Source: UMGS172 sp045546555
Lineage (GTDB): Bacteria; Bacillota; Clostridia; Oscillospirales; Acutalibacteraceae
Reading direction: 5' to 3'
DNA length: 46,666 nt
NCBI GenBank assembly: GCA_045546555.1
Contig: JAZQCY010000122.1
Coordinates: 1-46,666 of the forward strand
Both the position numbers and the translations under genes were made by a program. Under the pieces are notes generated by a model that saw only the letters and a program-made list of their open reading frames with translations, was not told where the DNA came from and searched no databases. Every line of letters begins with the position of its first letter. Position 1 is the first letter of the stretch. Positions 1 to 6,592 of this stretch are shown one piece after another.

Positions 1-103
1 GATTTATATAACTTATTAACATTAGGAGATAAAACACATAGCACACATTAAAGAGAGTAATTGAAAATCTAAATAATAATAAATTATGAAAGAAGGATTT
101 TTA

Positions 104-484
104 ATGAAATCAAATAATATTCCAAATTCAAAAGAAAACACAACAAATAAATTTTTAGGTAGTTATATTACAGGTTTAAAAGATTACCCCGACCGCTCGT
201 ATATATCTATATCATTAAAAGACGGGACCGAGACCGTATATATAATGATTTTCAAACAAGCGGGTTATGGTAAGAAGAAATATAATAATCCTCTCGTTAA
301 AATTATAACCGATGCATATTACAAAAGCATTCCTATCGCTTGTGTTTATACCGAAGGCGAATCGTGTAATGTAATGCTTTGTGCTTATACTAATTTTTCC
401 GTTGATTGTTCTTCTGCCGAAGAAACAAAAACAGATAATAGTTCGGCAGATATTGAAATCGACGAAGAAAATCTACCATACTAA
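104..484 (+). CDS. Hypothetical protein of element 2
   Basis: The product is 126 aa and I do not recognise it. I place the start at 104 because GAAGGA lies about 7 bases upstream; an in-frame ATG at 86 would add six residues but has no clear ribosome site. The protein is a mixed alpha/beta sequence with a hydrophobic, Cys-containing middle (residues about 70-95) and an acidic, Ser-rich tail ending in EENLPY, loosely like tails of single-stranded-DNA-binding-type accessory proteins, though no OB-fold signature is convincing. It is followed after 13 bases by a second small gene on the same strand, so the two probably form one transcript ending at the hairpin at 682-715. Confidence 0.6.
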   Translation: MKSNNIPNSKENTTNKFLGSYITGLKDYPDRSYISISLKDGTETVYIMIFKQAGYGKKKYNNPLVKIITDAYYKSIPIACVYTEGESCNVMLCAYTNFSVDCSSAEETKTDNSSADIEIDEENLPY

Positions 485-497
485 CGGGGGACGACAT

Positions 498-677
498 ATG
501 AAAATAAGATTGACGGGAACCTCCGACCAAATAGAAGCATTTTTATTAACTTTTCAATTAAGAATGGGCGGTACTTGTAAATATATTAGTAAAGAATATC
601 CGCAGACAAGAAAATGCAAATCAAGTCAATATGTATCCGTTTATATTGACTATGACGAAAATCAAATTACTGATTAA
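498..677 (+). CDS. Small DUF3970-like protein
   Basis: The product is 59 aa, starting MKIRLTGTSDQIEAFL. The pattern of a short beta strand, a GT(S/P)-(D/E)-(E/Q)IE helix start and a final beta strand with aromatic residues resembles the DUF3970 family common in Firmicutes integrative elements; this is recognition by pattern, not a search. A longer in-frame ORF opens at 381 inside the previous gene, but the ATG at 498 follows GGGGG with normal spacing and gives the family length. Its function is unknown. It sits 13 bases after the previous gene and 4 bases before a bidirectional terminator. Confidence 0.55.
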   Translation: MKIRLTGTSDQIEAFLLTFQLRMGGTCKYISKEYPQTRKCKSSQYVSVYIDYDENQITD

Positions 678-681
678 ACCA

Positions 682-715
682 GAAAAGACTGTGTATTTTT
701 GTACACAGTCTTTTC
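682..715. terminator. Bidirectional intrinsic terminator
   Basis: GAAAAGACTGTGTA (682-695) and TACACAGTCTTTTC (702-715) form a 14-bp perfect stem with a short T-rich loop. The stem ends in T runs on both strands. It lies between the + strand gene ending at 677 and the recombinase gene ending at 717 on the minus strand, and so serves both. Confidence 0.85.
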
Positions 716-716
716 A

Positions 717-2465
717 TTATTGAGCAATTTCGTTTTTAGGTGCTTTTTCAAGCAATTCGGCAAATTGTTCTTTTGTTAGTATGGTGAACTCTGCGGTGTA
801 ATCGATACCTCTGCCCGATGTTTTATATTGCATATAAATAGGCATTGGAATAAAGGATAAACGAAACTCCAACAGATTAAGGGGGTAAACAAAAATTTGC
901 TTTGTAACCCTTTCGTAAAATGCTTCGTTTAGGTCATCCTCAGAAAGAGAAAGCACAGACTCAAGCTGTTCAATATACTCGGTATATATTTTTATCTCTG
1001 CACTTGCAGAATTGCCTTGTTCTTGTATTTTGCGGAGTTGTGCTTGTAAATCTTCATATTGCTTGTTAAGTGTGCCTATGGTTGATTTATAGGCAAAATC
1101 AGGCACATCACCACTTGACCAACCCAAAGTGAGTTTTGATATTTCGCCTTGTTTCTTCTCAATGGCAGTTTGTATCTTGCTAATCTGCTTTGTGGTGTCT
1201 TTTGGCTTTGACAGTTCAGTAATTTCCTTTTTCATTTCATTGAGCAAGGTTTCTCTATACGGAATTATATATGCGGTAATAATATCGTGAACTGCCGTTT
1301 TTAGCACTCTATCATTAACTCGCAGAGCATTACAACCTACAAGTGCAGCTTCACCCGTATCAAGTGTTATTTGCTTATAATTGCCCCTTTGGTGATTTTC
1401 AAAGCACACCCAAGCACGATAAGGCACATTCTTTTGCTTCTTCACATAACTGACATATCGCCCACCACAAAGACCGCAATACACTTTACCGCTTGTCCAA
1501 TATCGGTTTGAGTGTTTCGCCTTGATTTCTTCGCTTGGTGCTTTTTCTTCTAAAATCTTTTGCACCTTGTTCCATAAATCGCGGTCAATAATAGCACTTT
1601 CGGGGTGGTGGTCGGTTATATAAAATCGATATGACTGCCCCGTGTTATATTTCTTTTTATGTGTTAGCGGGTCGGGGGTATATGTCTTGCCTTGTGCCAA
1701 GTCGCCAACATATTTTTCGTTCCGCAATATACGAAGAATGACAGTATTACTCCACCCGTTTTTGTATCGCTTGGTAGTAATGCCTTGTTGTTCTAATCGT
1801 CTGCCGATTCGGTGAGTACCCTCGCCACTTGCGAACCACTCAAAAATCTTTTTAATAACATCAGCTTCTTCGGGTATGATTTCAAAGTGTTGTATGCCGT
1901 TGTCATCCTTGACGATATTATACCCATACATTTCTTTACGACCAAAAACGACACCGAGTTGCATTTGTTGTTGCTGCCCCCAACGAACACGACGAGACGT
2001 TCTTAAACTTTCTTGTTCGGCATTGGTTGCAATCTGTGTCAGTTTCTCTCGATAGTCATTTTTCTCGGTGTTTATATCGTCAGATAAAAACCAAATATAT
2101 ACACCTTTTTTTCGCAGTTCTTCGACGATATTCAAAAGGTCTTGAACATTACGAGAAAAACGGGAAACCTCTTTTGTGAGTATGATGTCAATATTGCCGT
2201 GTCTTGCTTCAAATAACATTCGGTTAAAATCGTCTCTTTTTTCAAGAGATGTTCCCGAAAGCCCCTCGTCCGCAAATATGCCCATATTGGTCCAATTTGA
2301 ATGAAGATTAAAATACCTTGCAAAAAATTGCTTTTGTGCCACAAGAGAGTTCTTTTGGTCGGTTTCATCCGTTGAAACACGGCAGTATGCGCAAATTCTA
2401 TGCGGTTTATTATCTTCGGTTTTGAGGGTTGTCTTATTCGGCTCTGTTATCTGTAGCTTTGCCAT
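717..2465 (-). CDS. Large serine recombinase (integrase of element 2)
   Basis: The product is about 582 aa. It carries the resolvase catalytic domain at the N-terminus (AYCRVST with the nucleophile at about Ser31; DEGLSGT; TKEVSRFSRN), then the Recombinase domain (about 190-330, EKYVGDLAQGKTY), a zinc-ribbon (YCGLCGG, later WVCFENH and GCNAL) and a coiled coil (about 415-500). This is the layout of integrases of clostridial ICEs and phages, which join attP and attB through a two-base crossover. I start at 2465 (MAKLQ) because GAGAGG lies 9 bases upstream; a longer TTG-started version reaches 2492. It overlaps the end of the upstream gene by 32 bases, implying translational coupling. It is unlike the 479-aa integrase of the neighbouring prophage. 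Confidence 0.93.
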   Translation of the reverse strand: MAKLQITEPNKTTLKTEDNKPHRICAYCRVSTDETDQKNSLVAQKQFFARYFNLHSNWTNMGIFADEGLSGTSLEKRDDFNRMLFEARHGNIDIILTKEVSRFSRNVQDLLNIVEELRKKGVYIWFLSDDINTEKNDYREKLTQIATNAEQESLRTSRRVRWGQQQQMQLGVVFGRKEMYGYNIVKDDNGIQHFEIIPEEADVIKKIFEWFASGEGTHRIGRRLEQQGITTKRYKNGWSNTVILRILRNEKYVGDLAQGKTYTPDPLTHKKKYNTGQSYRFYITDHHPESAIIDRDLWNKVQKILEEKAPSEEIKAKHSNRYWTSGKVYCGLCGGRYVSYVKKQKNVPYRAWVCFENHQRGNYKQITLDTGEAALVGCNALRVNDRVLKTAVHDIITAYIIPYRETLLNEMKKEITELSKPKDTTKQISKIQTAIEKKQGEISKLTLGWSSGDVPDFAYKSTIGTLNKQYEDLQAQLRKIQEQGNSASAEIKIYTEYIEQLESVLSLSEDDLNEAFYERVTKQIFVYPLNLLEFRLSFIPMPIYMQYKTSGRGIDYTAEFTILTKEQFAELLEKAPKNEIAQ

Positions 2466-2766
2466 TTTCAACATCCTCTCTTTTGATACCAATTACGTCC
2501 ATTATGTAATTTTTGATTTCCTTAATAAACTCTTGCTCTGTTTCGGGTGTTCTAAACAGAACATCGGGATTGACTATCAATGAGAAATACCTCTCGCCTC
2601 TGCATACTGTATACTCATTATATGCTTGGCAAAGTTGGTAAAATAACTCTTTGTTGTCCTCGAAAAAATTGAATAATAATTGTGCTTGTTCTAATGTGAG
2701 ATTTTTGCGACAGAAGTATCTCAATCGGTTTCTTGCATTGGTTTCATATCTGTTGTAGTTTTTCAT
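2434..2766 (-). CDS. Hypothetical protein upstream of and overlapping the recombinase
   Basis: The product is 110 aa, basic and aromatic at the N-terminus (NRLRYFCRKN), helical and acidic later, with no domain I recognise. It begins with a strong ribosome site (AGGAGGG, 5 bases before ATG) and overlaps the recombinase start by 32 bases, so it is first in the recombinase operon. Its position and size would suit a recombination accessory or directionality factor, but nothing in the sequence proves that. A promoter lies directly upstream at 2788-2816. Confidence 0.7.
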   Translation of the reverse strand: MKNYNRYETNARNRLRYFCRKNLTLEQAQLLFNFFEDNKELFYQLCQAYNEYTVCRGERYFSLIVNPDVLFRTPETEQEFIKEIKNYIMDVIGIKREDVENGKATDNRAE

Positions 2767-2787
2767 AACAACCCTCCTATTGACACT

Positions 2788-2816
2788 ATTATAACATAAA
2801 CAATTTTATTCTTCAA
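2788..2816 (-). promoter_or_regulatory. Promoter of the element 2 recombinase operon
   Basis: On the minus strand TTGAAG (2816-2811) and TATAAT (2793-2788) are separated by 17 bases, with the ATG of the 110-aa gene about 20 bases further. The -35 box falls in the last codons of the cotJC remnant, at or next to the element boundary, so promoter strength may depend on the integrated state. Confidence 0.6.
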
Positions 2817-2913
2817 TACCAACATCGGTCAGAAGACCTTTGAGCTCGGCGGTAGGCATTGCATAGCGCTGGCTCAAATAACGCAGACTCGCACCTATCT
2901 CGCCGTCGGGACC
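2806..2913 (-). pseudogene. cotJC: cotJC internal fragment, left of the prophage
   Basis: Read on the minus strand from 2913 this gives G-PDGEIGASLRYLSQRY then AMPTAELKGLLTDVGIEE and a stop at 2806-2808. It matches residues about 31-65 of CotJC/manganese catalase, whose family sequence reads QYGG-x-DGEL..ALRYLNQRY...LLTDIGTEE. The frame continues exactly from the 5' fragment at 40523-40614 once the prophage is removed (TAC GGC GG + T CCC GAC GGC gives Y-G-G-P-D-G). The metal-ligand Glu of DGE is kept. The family's next motif, GTEE-x-A-H, is cut after VG, where element 2 begins. The last two thirds of the gene (about 120-130 residues) are not in this window. Confidence 0.9.
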
Positions 2914-2933
2914 TGCTGACGGTATTTAGAGAT
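2912..2933. other. attL of the prophage (attachment site, left junction)
   Basis: The + strand reads CC at 2912-2913 (crossover dinucleotide) followed by the phage arm TGCTGACGGTATTTAGAGAT at 2914-2933. The reverse complement of this arm matches the arm at attR (40503-40522) at 18 of 20 positions. On the other side of CC the sequence is cotJC coding sequence. Confidence 0.85.
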
Positions 2934-2938
2934 ATTAA

Positions 2939-2970
2939 AACCCTACCACGGTAAATTCCGCAGCAGGGTT
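2939..2970 (-). terminator. 13-bp hairpin just downstream of an outward promoter
   Basis: On the minus strand AACCCTGCTGCGG and CCGTGGTAGGGTT pair into a stem of about 13 bp (with three G-U pairs) around a six-base loop, followed by TTAATATC. The run of T is short, so it may be a weak terminator or a 5' stabilising stem. It begins within a few bases of the predicted start of the promoter at 2979-3007. Confidence 0.4.
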
Positions 2971-2978
2971 CTAAGCGC

Positions 2979-3007
2979 ATTATACTATCAAAATATGTGT
3001 TTGTCAA
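2979..3007 (-). promoter_or_regulatory. Consensus sigma-A promoter pointing out of the prophage
   Basis: TTGACA (3007-3002) and TATAAT (2984-2979) are separated by exactly 17 bases on the minus strand, a perfect consensus. No gene of the prophage lies downstream. Transcription would pass the hairpin at 2939-2970, cross attL, the cotJC fragment and the recombinase operon of element 2. Confidence 0.7.
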
Positions 3008-3012
3008 GCAAA

Positions 3013-3047
3013 ATACCGCCCCGATCCGAAAAAGGACCGAGGCGGTT
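3013..3047 (-). terminator. Terminator after the lysis genes
   Basis: On the minus strand AACCGCCTCGGTCC, a TTTTT-containing loop and GGATCGGGGCGGT form a stem followed by ATTTT. It starts 6 bases after the amidase stop codon and closes the late operon. Confidence 0.75.
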
Positions 3048-3052
3048 TGTTG

Positions 3053-3712
3053 TTAGAATGTAATAGACTTATATCCCATAGCCTTTAGTTCGTCTATCGA
3101 GATGGATTTGTTGGTTGCGGTAGGCGCCTTCTTTTTAGTGAGACCACCTTTTGCAACGATTACCTCGACGCAAGCTGTGGCGACCTTATCGGCAAAATCC
3201 TCGGTTAAAATGATAGGGACGTCCACCGTGCTGTCCATGAATCCGCACTCAAGCAATACTGCAGGCATAGCGGTTTCTCTCACTTCATGGAGGTTTGCGG
3301 AAGGCAAAGGATTGGAACGGTTGCCTTTAAGGCCTGTATACTTGATTATAGCATCATACAGTTCCTTCTGCCATTCCTTAGATTTTGCGCTTGCCTTGGT
3401 GTATATGTAGGCTACTACACCGCCACCGCTACCACCGTTGATTCCTGCGTTATGGTGGATGGAGAGATAGAAATCAGCTTTGAATTTGTTTGCAGCCGAA
3501 GTGCGGCCGTCAAGCGAGACATCTTTTTCCCCGGTAGTATCGTCAGTTCGCAGCAGTTCATATCCCTCATAGGCTTTCAGTTTTGACTCGATCTTATCTG
3601 CGATACGGTCGTTCAAAACCCACTCTCTTGTCTCGTTGGGATCGAGAGCCTTGAGACACCGTTTACCTGCGGTGTACTTATAGTGGCCTGCGGTAAGTGC
3701 TATCTTGAACAT
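3053..3712 (-). CDS. N-acetylmuramoyl-L-alanine amidase (endolysin, Amidase_3)
   Basis: The 219-aa product is a zinc amidase that cuts the bond between muramic acid and the stem peptide, releasing phage at lysis. Visible signature residues are TAGH (His10), TREWVLNDR (Glu30 as second ligand), SIHHNA (His86) and LLECGF (catalytic Glu155). The catalytic domain covers about 1-185; the C-terminal tail with SIDELKAMGYKSI is probably a short wall-binding or linker segment. There is no signal peptide, consistent with export depending on the holin just upstream. Its ribosome site (GGGAGGAG) lies in the end of the holin gene, 2 bases before it. Confidence 0.93.
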   Translation of the reverse strand: MFKIALTAGHYKYTAGKRCLKALDPNETREWVLNDRIADKIESKLKAYEGYELLRTDDTTGEKDVSLDGRTSAANKFKADFYLSIHHNAGINGGSGGGVVAYIYTKASAKSKEWQKELYDAIIKYTGLKGNRSNPLPSANLHEVRETAMPAVLLECGFMDSTVDVPIILTEDFADKVATACVEVIVAKGGLTKKKAPTATNKSISIDELKAMGYKSITF

Positions 3713-3714
3713 AA

Positions 3715-3975
3715 TTACTCCTCCCTATCAATAAACTTTTTGAACATCTGATGCATACCAGTAGAGGCAAGACCTGAAACAAGACCTCCGAGCAGAATGT
3801 CGGGAGTAAATTCAAATCCGTTAAGCCACACGTTGAGTATGACACCGAGTGCCGCCATAATAAGCGGAATAAATCTGTTTACCTTGTCCGTGGGAATAAG
3901 GTGCTTGATAACATAACCCACACACAAGCAAATGCCCATTACGATTAGTACGAGATAATCATTCATGAATTCCAT
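3715..3975 (-). CDS. Phage holin
   Basis: The product is 86 aa with two or three hydrophobic segments (about 6-24, 34-50 and 58-74), a charged C-terminus (KKFIDREE) and the pattern PTDKVNRFIPLIMAALGVILN typical of the clostridial/Bacillus holin family Phage_holin_5_2. It sits between a single-span membrane protein and the amidase, the normal place of a holin. The start has a strong ribosome site (AAGGAGG). Confidence 0.88.
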   Translation of the reverse strand: MEFMNDYLVLIVMGICLCVGYVIKHLIPTDKVNRFIPLIMAALGVILNVWLNGFEFTPDILLGGLVSGLASTGMHQMFKKFIDREE

Positions 3976-3988
3976 ATGTATTTCCTCC

Positions 3989-4291
3989 TTATTCGTGTGC
4001 CTGTTGGTTCAGGTACTTGTCTAATTTTTCTTTTGCGAGCGGAACGGTGTGGTTGGCGCCAAGCTGTTGAAGGCCGTCAAGGCAGGCAGATAGAGCGTAG
4101 CAGACGAGACAGTTTTCTTCCTTCAGCCTATGCACATCTTCTTCGTGGTGCTTTTTCAGTTCCTCTATTTTCTTGGTTTGTTCGTCCTGCTTAAGATACC
4201 ATTTATGTATCTTGAGGATGATACCAAACAGCAACAGTAAGGCCGACACAACACCGCCTATGGTGATAATGGTTTGCCAATCGATGTACAT
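3989..4291 (-). CDS. Single-span membrane protein of the lysis cassette
   Basis: The product is 100 aa with one transmembrane segment (about 7-27), then a charged coiled-coil stretch (QDEQTKKIEELKKHHEED) and a Cys pair (LVCYALSACL). Proteins of this design regularly precede the holin in clostridial phages. It may be a second holin-like or regulatory lysis protein, but its role is not established. It starts 3 bases after the fibre gene, with GGGGGTG as ribosome site. Confidence 0.7.
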   Translation of the reverse strand: MYIDWQTIITIGGVVSALLLLFGIILKIHKWYLKQDEQTKKIEELKKHHEEDVHRLKEENCLVCYALSACLDGLQQLGANHTVPLAKEKLDKYLNQQAHE

Positions 4292-4294
4292 TGG

Positions 4295-6466
4295 TTACAC
4301 CCCCTCGTTTAACGGTACCGTTGCCGCCGCCAAAGTCTGCAGTTGTGCTATAACATTCTGAATTTCCGTGATTGCTTTATTCAAGTCACGGTTATATTCT
4401 ACCGACATCTCTACACCATCAGCACTTGAGAAAAATGTCATTGAAGGATAGACCGATGTCACACCCGTGACAGTTCCGTCACCGTTTACAGTATAGGTGG
4501 CGGGCTCGATATACGGCTCATATTCCGAAATTGCAGTGCTTTGCTCAATTTGAATGTCGGTCAAGGTTGACGTGTGAACCGTGCCTGTCATTTCGGGGTA
4601 AAACAAAATATACTTTACTTGTTTAGTTAGTGTTATGCCGCCGCCGTTACCAATGCCGCTTGAATAAGTGCCGTCGGCATACTCTAAACGCCACACGGGC
4701 GTTATATTGTCAGCCGTTTCAAATTTGCAATTAAAGTAATAGCGGCAATTCGGTGTTAAAATATTGCCGTCAAGCCTTATAAAATAATTACCCGTGTAGG
4801 TTAGGCCGTTTTCAAGCAATGTTATTTTGCCGCTTCCGTAAGGCTTGAATTTAGTGAAATCGCAAAGATTCTTTCCATACACCTTTACCTCCACCGACGG
4901 TGTGCTTTCGTAAATTGCAACCGTCATGTCGAGGCTGTCCCACTCGGGATACTCGGCATAAGGGTTATCCTCATCAAGACTGTAAACTTGACAAAAGCCG
5001 ATTATCCTTTGTCCCACAGTGCTTAACTCAACCGAACCCAAAACGGCTTCACTCTGCTCGATAACACCGTCAAACTCATAATACTTTGTACCTGACCACG
5101 ACAACGTATTACCCGAAACGGTATATACAACATCATAATTACCGGGTGCCTCGCCGTAAGACCATGTCGGCCACAGTACAAGGCTATCTTTTATCCCTGA
5201 AGCAGTCAGATCGTCACCGTCAACCATCGGCACAAGACCGCCGACACAGTAAGCACCGCCGTTTACCACCACACGAACCGACTCGGCAGGTGTGTTCAGC
5301 AAAACCTCCTGCATAGGTGTGTTGACGTCAACGTTTGAGTTCAATATAAATTTTGTTTCCGAAAAGTCATCAATTTTTGCGGTATGTGCTGTTGCAACAG
5401 TACCCTTTTCGACCTGGGCCGATATAATATCATCAACCGAAGTATAGCTGCCTTTATACACCTTGAATTTAACGTTGGTTTCTTCAGCTAAAGTGAAAGC
5501 AACGCTTGTACCGCCGTAAGTTGCGTTAATATTGCTGTTGTCAGTGGCATATATAGCATACACATTAGTGCCGGCACCGTCAGCAGTGACAACAGAAAAG
5601 GTATACGTGCCTGCCGGCAAAGTTATGTATTGGTTGTAATTCTTGACGCCGAAATATATGTTTCCGCTTGAAAAAACCTTACGGTTGTCGATGAGGTTTT
5701 TACTGGACAATTTTAGGGCGACACTGTGAAGTAAGGGTGAAATATCCTCCAGCACTACTGCGTTCATTCCTGTGGTGGTGCCTCGGAGCGCATTGGCTAC
5801 CGACGAATAATCAACATCTTCGCCATCCTTGCCGTCCTTACCGTCTTTACCGTCAGCACCGTCACGGCCGTTGTATACCTTGGCAGTTTCGATACCTTCC
5901 TTGCTTGTTACGGTTATCTCAACACCGTCCGATACCTCGGTAATGTCAATGTCGGGAACAGCACCGCCGATATCGTCAAGTACCTGCTCGGCACGTGTTG
6001 CGGCTTCTTCGGCTTTATCCGCACTTGCCTTAGCACCTTCATATAGCGTTGAAATGCTCTCATAATCGCCACCGTCAACCATATGACCGTCGGGTCGGTC
6101 TTTAAGGTTAAGCACCGCAGGGAATGAATATAGCTCCATTTCGGTGGTATCTGTGATATCGGTCAACACCAAATACACTTGAACCTTGCCGCCGTACCTT
6201 GTGATCCATTCCTCCAAGCCATACGTGCATACACTGTCATCCAACGGTGCAGGCTCGGTCGACTTAACTCCACCCGAGCCGTCATAGCCATCGAATCGGT
6301 AATATACAGTACCTTCGGCATTGGCAGTAACATTGTTGTATAGTTCGGTATCAAGCGTGAATTTCAGCTCGACGGCATTGTGGTCACCCTGCGTGCCGCC
6401 AAACTGTTGCGATGCAGGTGTGATACCGCCCACCGACACCGTATAATTGATTGTTCTGATTGACAT
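4295..6466 (-). CDS. BppU-type baseplate/tail fibre protein with collagen-like stretch
   Basis: The product is 723 aa. The N-terminal about 130 residues (MSIRTINYTVSVGG... FTLDTELYNN... GGKVQVYLVLTD) follow the BppU N-terminal fold that anchors receptor-binding proteins to the virion. After a helical linker (about 136-160) comes a Gly-x-Asp collagen-like run (GRDGADGKDGKDGKDGED, about 200-217). The rest is beta-rich, with two stretches like carbohydrate-binding jelly rolls (SSKNLIDN... and YGKNLCDFTKF...), and ends in a short coiled coil. It probably forms the trimeric host-binding fibre or spike. It has its own promoter upstream and leads the lysis cassette. Confidence 0.82.
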   Translation of the reverse strand: MSIRTINYTVSVGGITPASQQFGGTQGDHNAVELKFTLDTELYNNVTANAEGTVYYRFDGYDGSGGVKSTEPAPLDDSVCTYGLEEWITRYGGKVQVYLVLTDITDTTEMELYSFPAVLNLKDRPDGHMVDGGDYESISTLYEGAKASADKAEEAATRAEQVLDDIGGAVPDIDITEVSDGVEITVTSKEGIETAKVYNGRDGADGKDGKDGKDGEDVDYSSVANALRGTTTGMNAVVLEDISPLLHSVALKLSSKNLIDNRKVFSSGNIYFGVKNYNQYITLPAGTYTFSVVTADGAGTNVYAIYATDNSNINATYGGTSVAFTLAEETNVKFKVYKGSYTSVDDIISAQVEKGTVATAHTAKIDDFSETKFILNSNVDVNTPMQEVLLNTPAESVRVVVNGGAYCVGGLVPMVDGDDLTASGIKDSLVLWPTWSYGEAPGNYDVVYTVSGNTLSWSGTKYYEFDGVIEQSEAVLGSVELSTVGQRIIGFCQVYSLDEDNPYAEYPEWDSLDMTVAIYESTPSVEVKVYGKNLCDFTKFKPYGSGKITLLENGLTYTGNYFIRLDGNILTPNCRYYFNCKFETADNITPVWRLEYADGTYSSGIGNGGGITLTKQVKYILFYPEMTGTVHTSTLTDIQIEQSTAISEYEPYIEPATYTVNGDGTVTGVTSVYPSMTFFSSADGVEMSVEYNRDLNKAITEIQNVIAQLQTLAAATVPLNEGV

Positions 6467-6498
6467 TTTTGACCTCCTTTTTTGTTGTTTCTGTTATC

Positions 6499-6534
6499 AG
6501 TATATCAAGAGCTAAAATAAAATGTCAGCCCACC
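6499..6534 (-). promoter_or_regulatory. Probable late promoter of the fibre-lysis operon
   Basis: On the minus strand CTGACA (6528-6523) and TATACT (6504-6499) are 18 bases apart. The box GGTGGGCTGACATTTT (6534-6519) is repeated exactly before the terminase operon (24602-24587), which suggests common regulation. Confidence 0.6.
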
Positions 6535-6592
6535 GAGTGAGATTCGGGATAAACCCGAACCCCACTTTCCCAAGCGTTTGCGAAAGTCATTA

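Larger units (their letters stand above)
1..2808. mobile_element. Right end of a second integrative element (element 2), partial
   Basis: This stretch is AT-rich and carries two short + strand genes and a convergent large serine recombinase operon next to a remnant of cotJC. Large serine recombinases usually lie at one end of their element beside the att site, and here the recombinase operon begins only about 40 bp from the cotJC fragment. The cotJC reading frame is intact up to ...LLTDVG and then diverges from the family sequence GTEE-L/F-A-H into IEE-stop, which places the element boundary at about 2806-2815. The other end lies outside the window, so size and type (phage, ICE or IME) cannot be judged. 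The recombinase is not closely similar to that of the neighbouring prophage, so these are two separate elements. Confidence 0.7.

Noticed and set aside
717..2465. The left recombinase as a second integrase of the same prophage
   Set aside because: It lies outside attL, is on the other side of the cotJC fragment, and the rebuilt attP already closes the prophage with its own integrase.
2813..3007. 64-aa ORF on the minus strand across attL
   Set aside because: It is in a different frame from cotJC, which is what the DNA encodes at 2809-2913; it crosses the junction and has no ribosome site.
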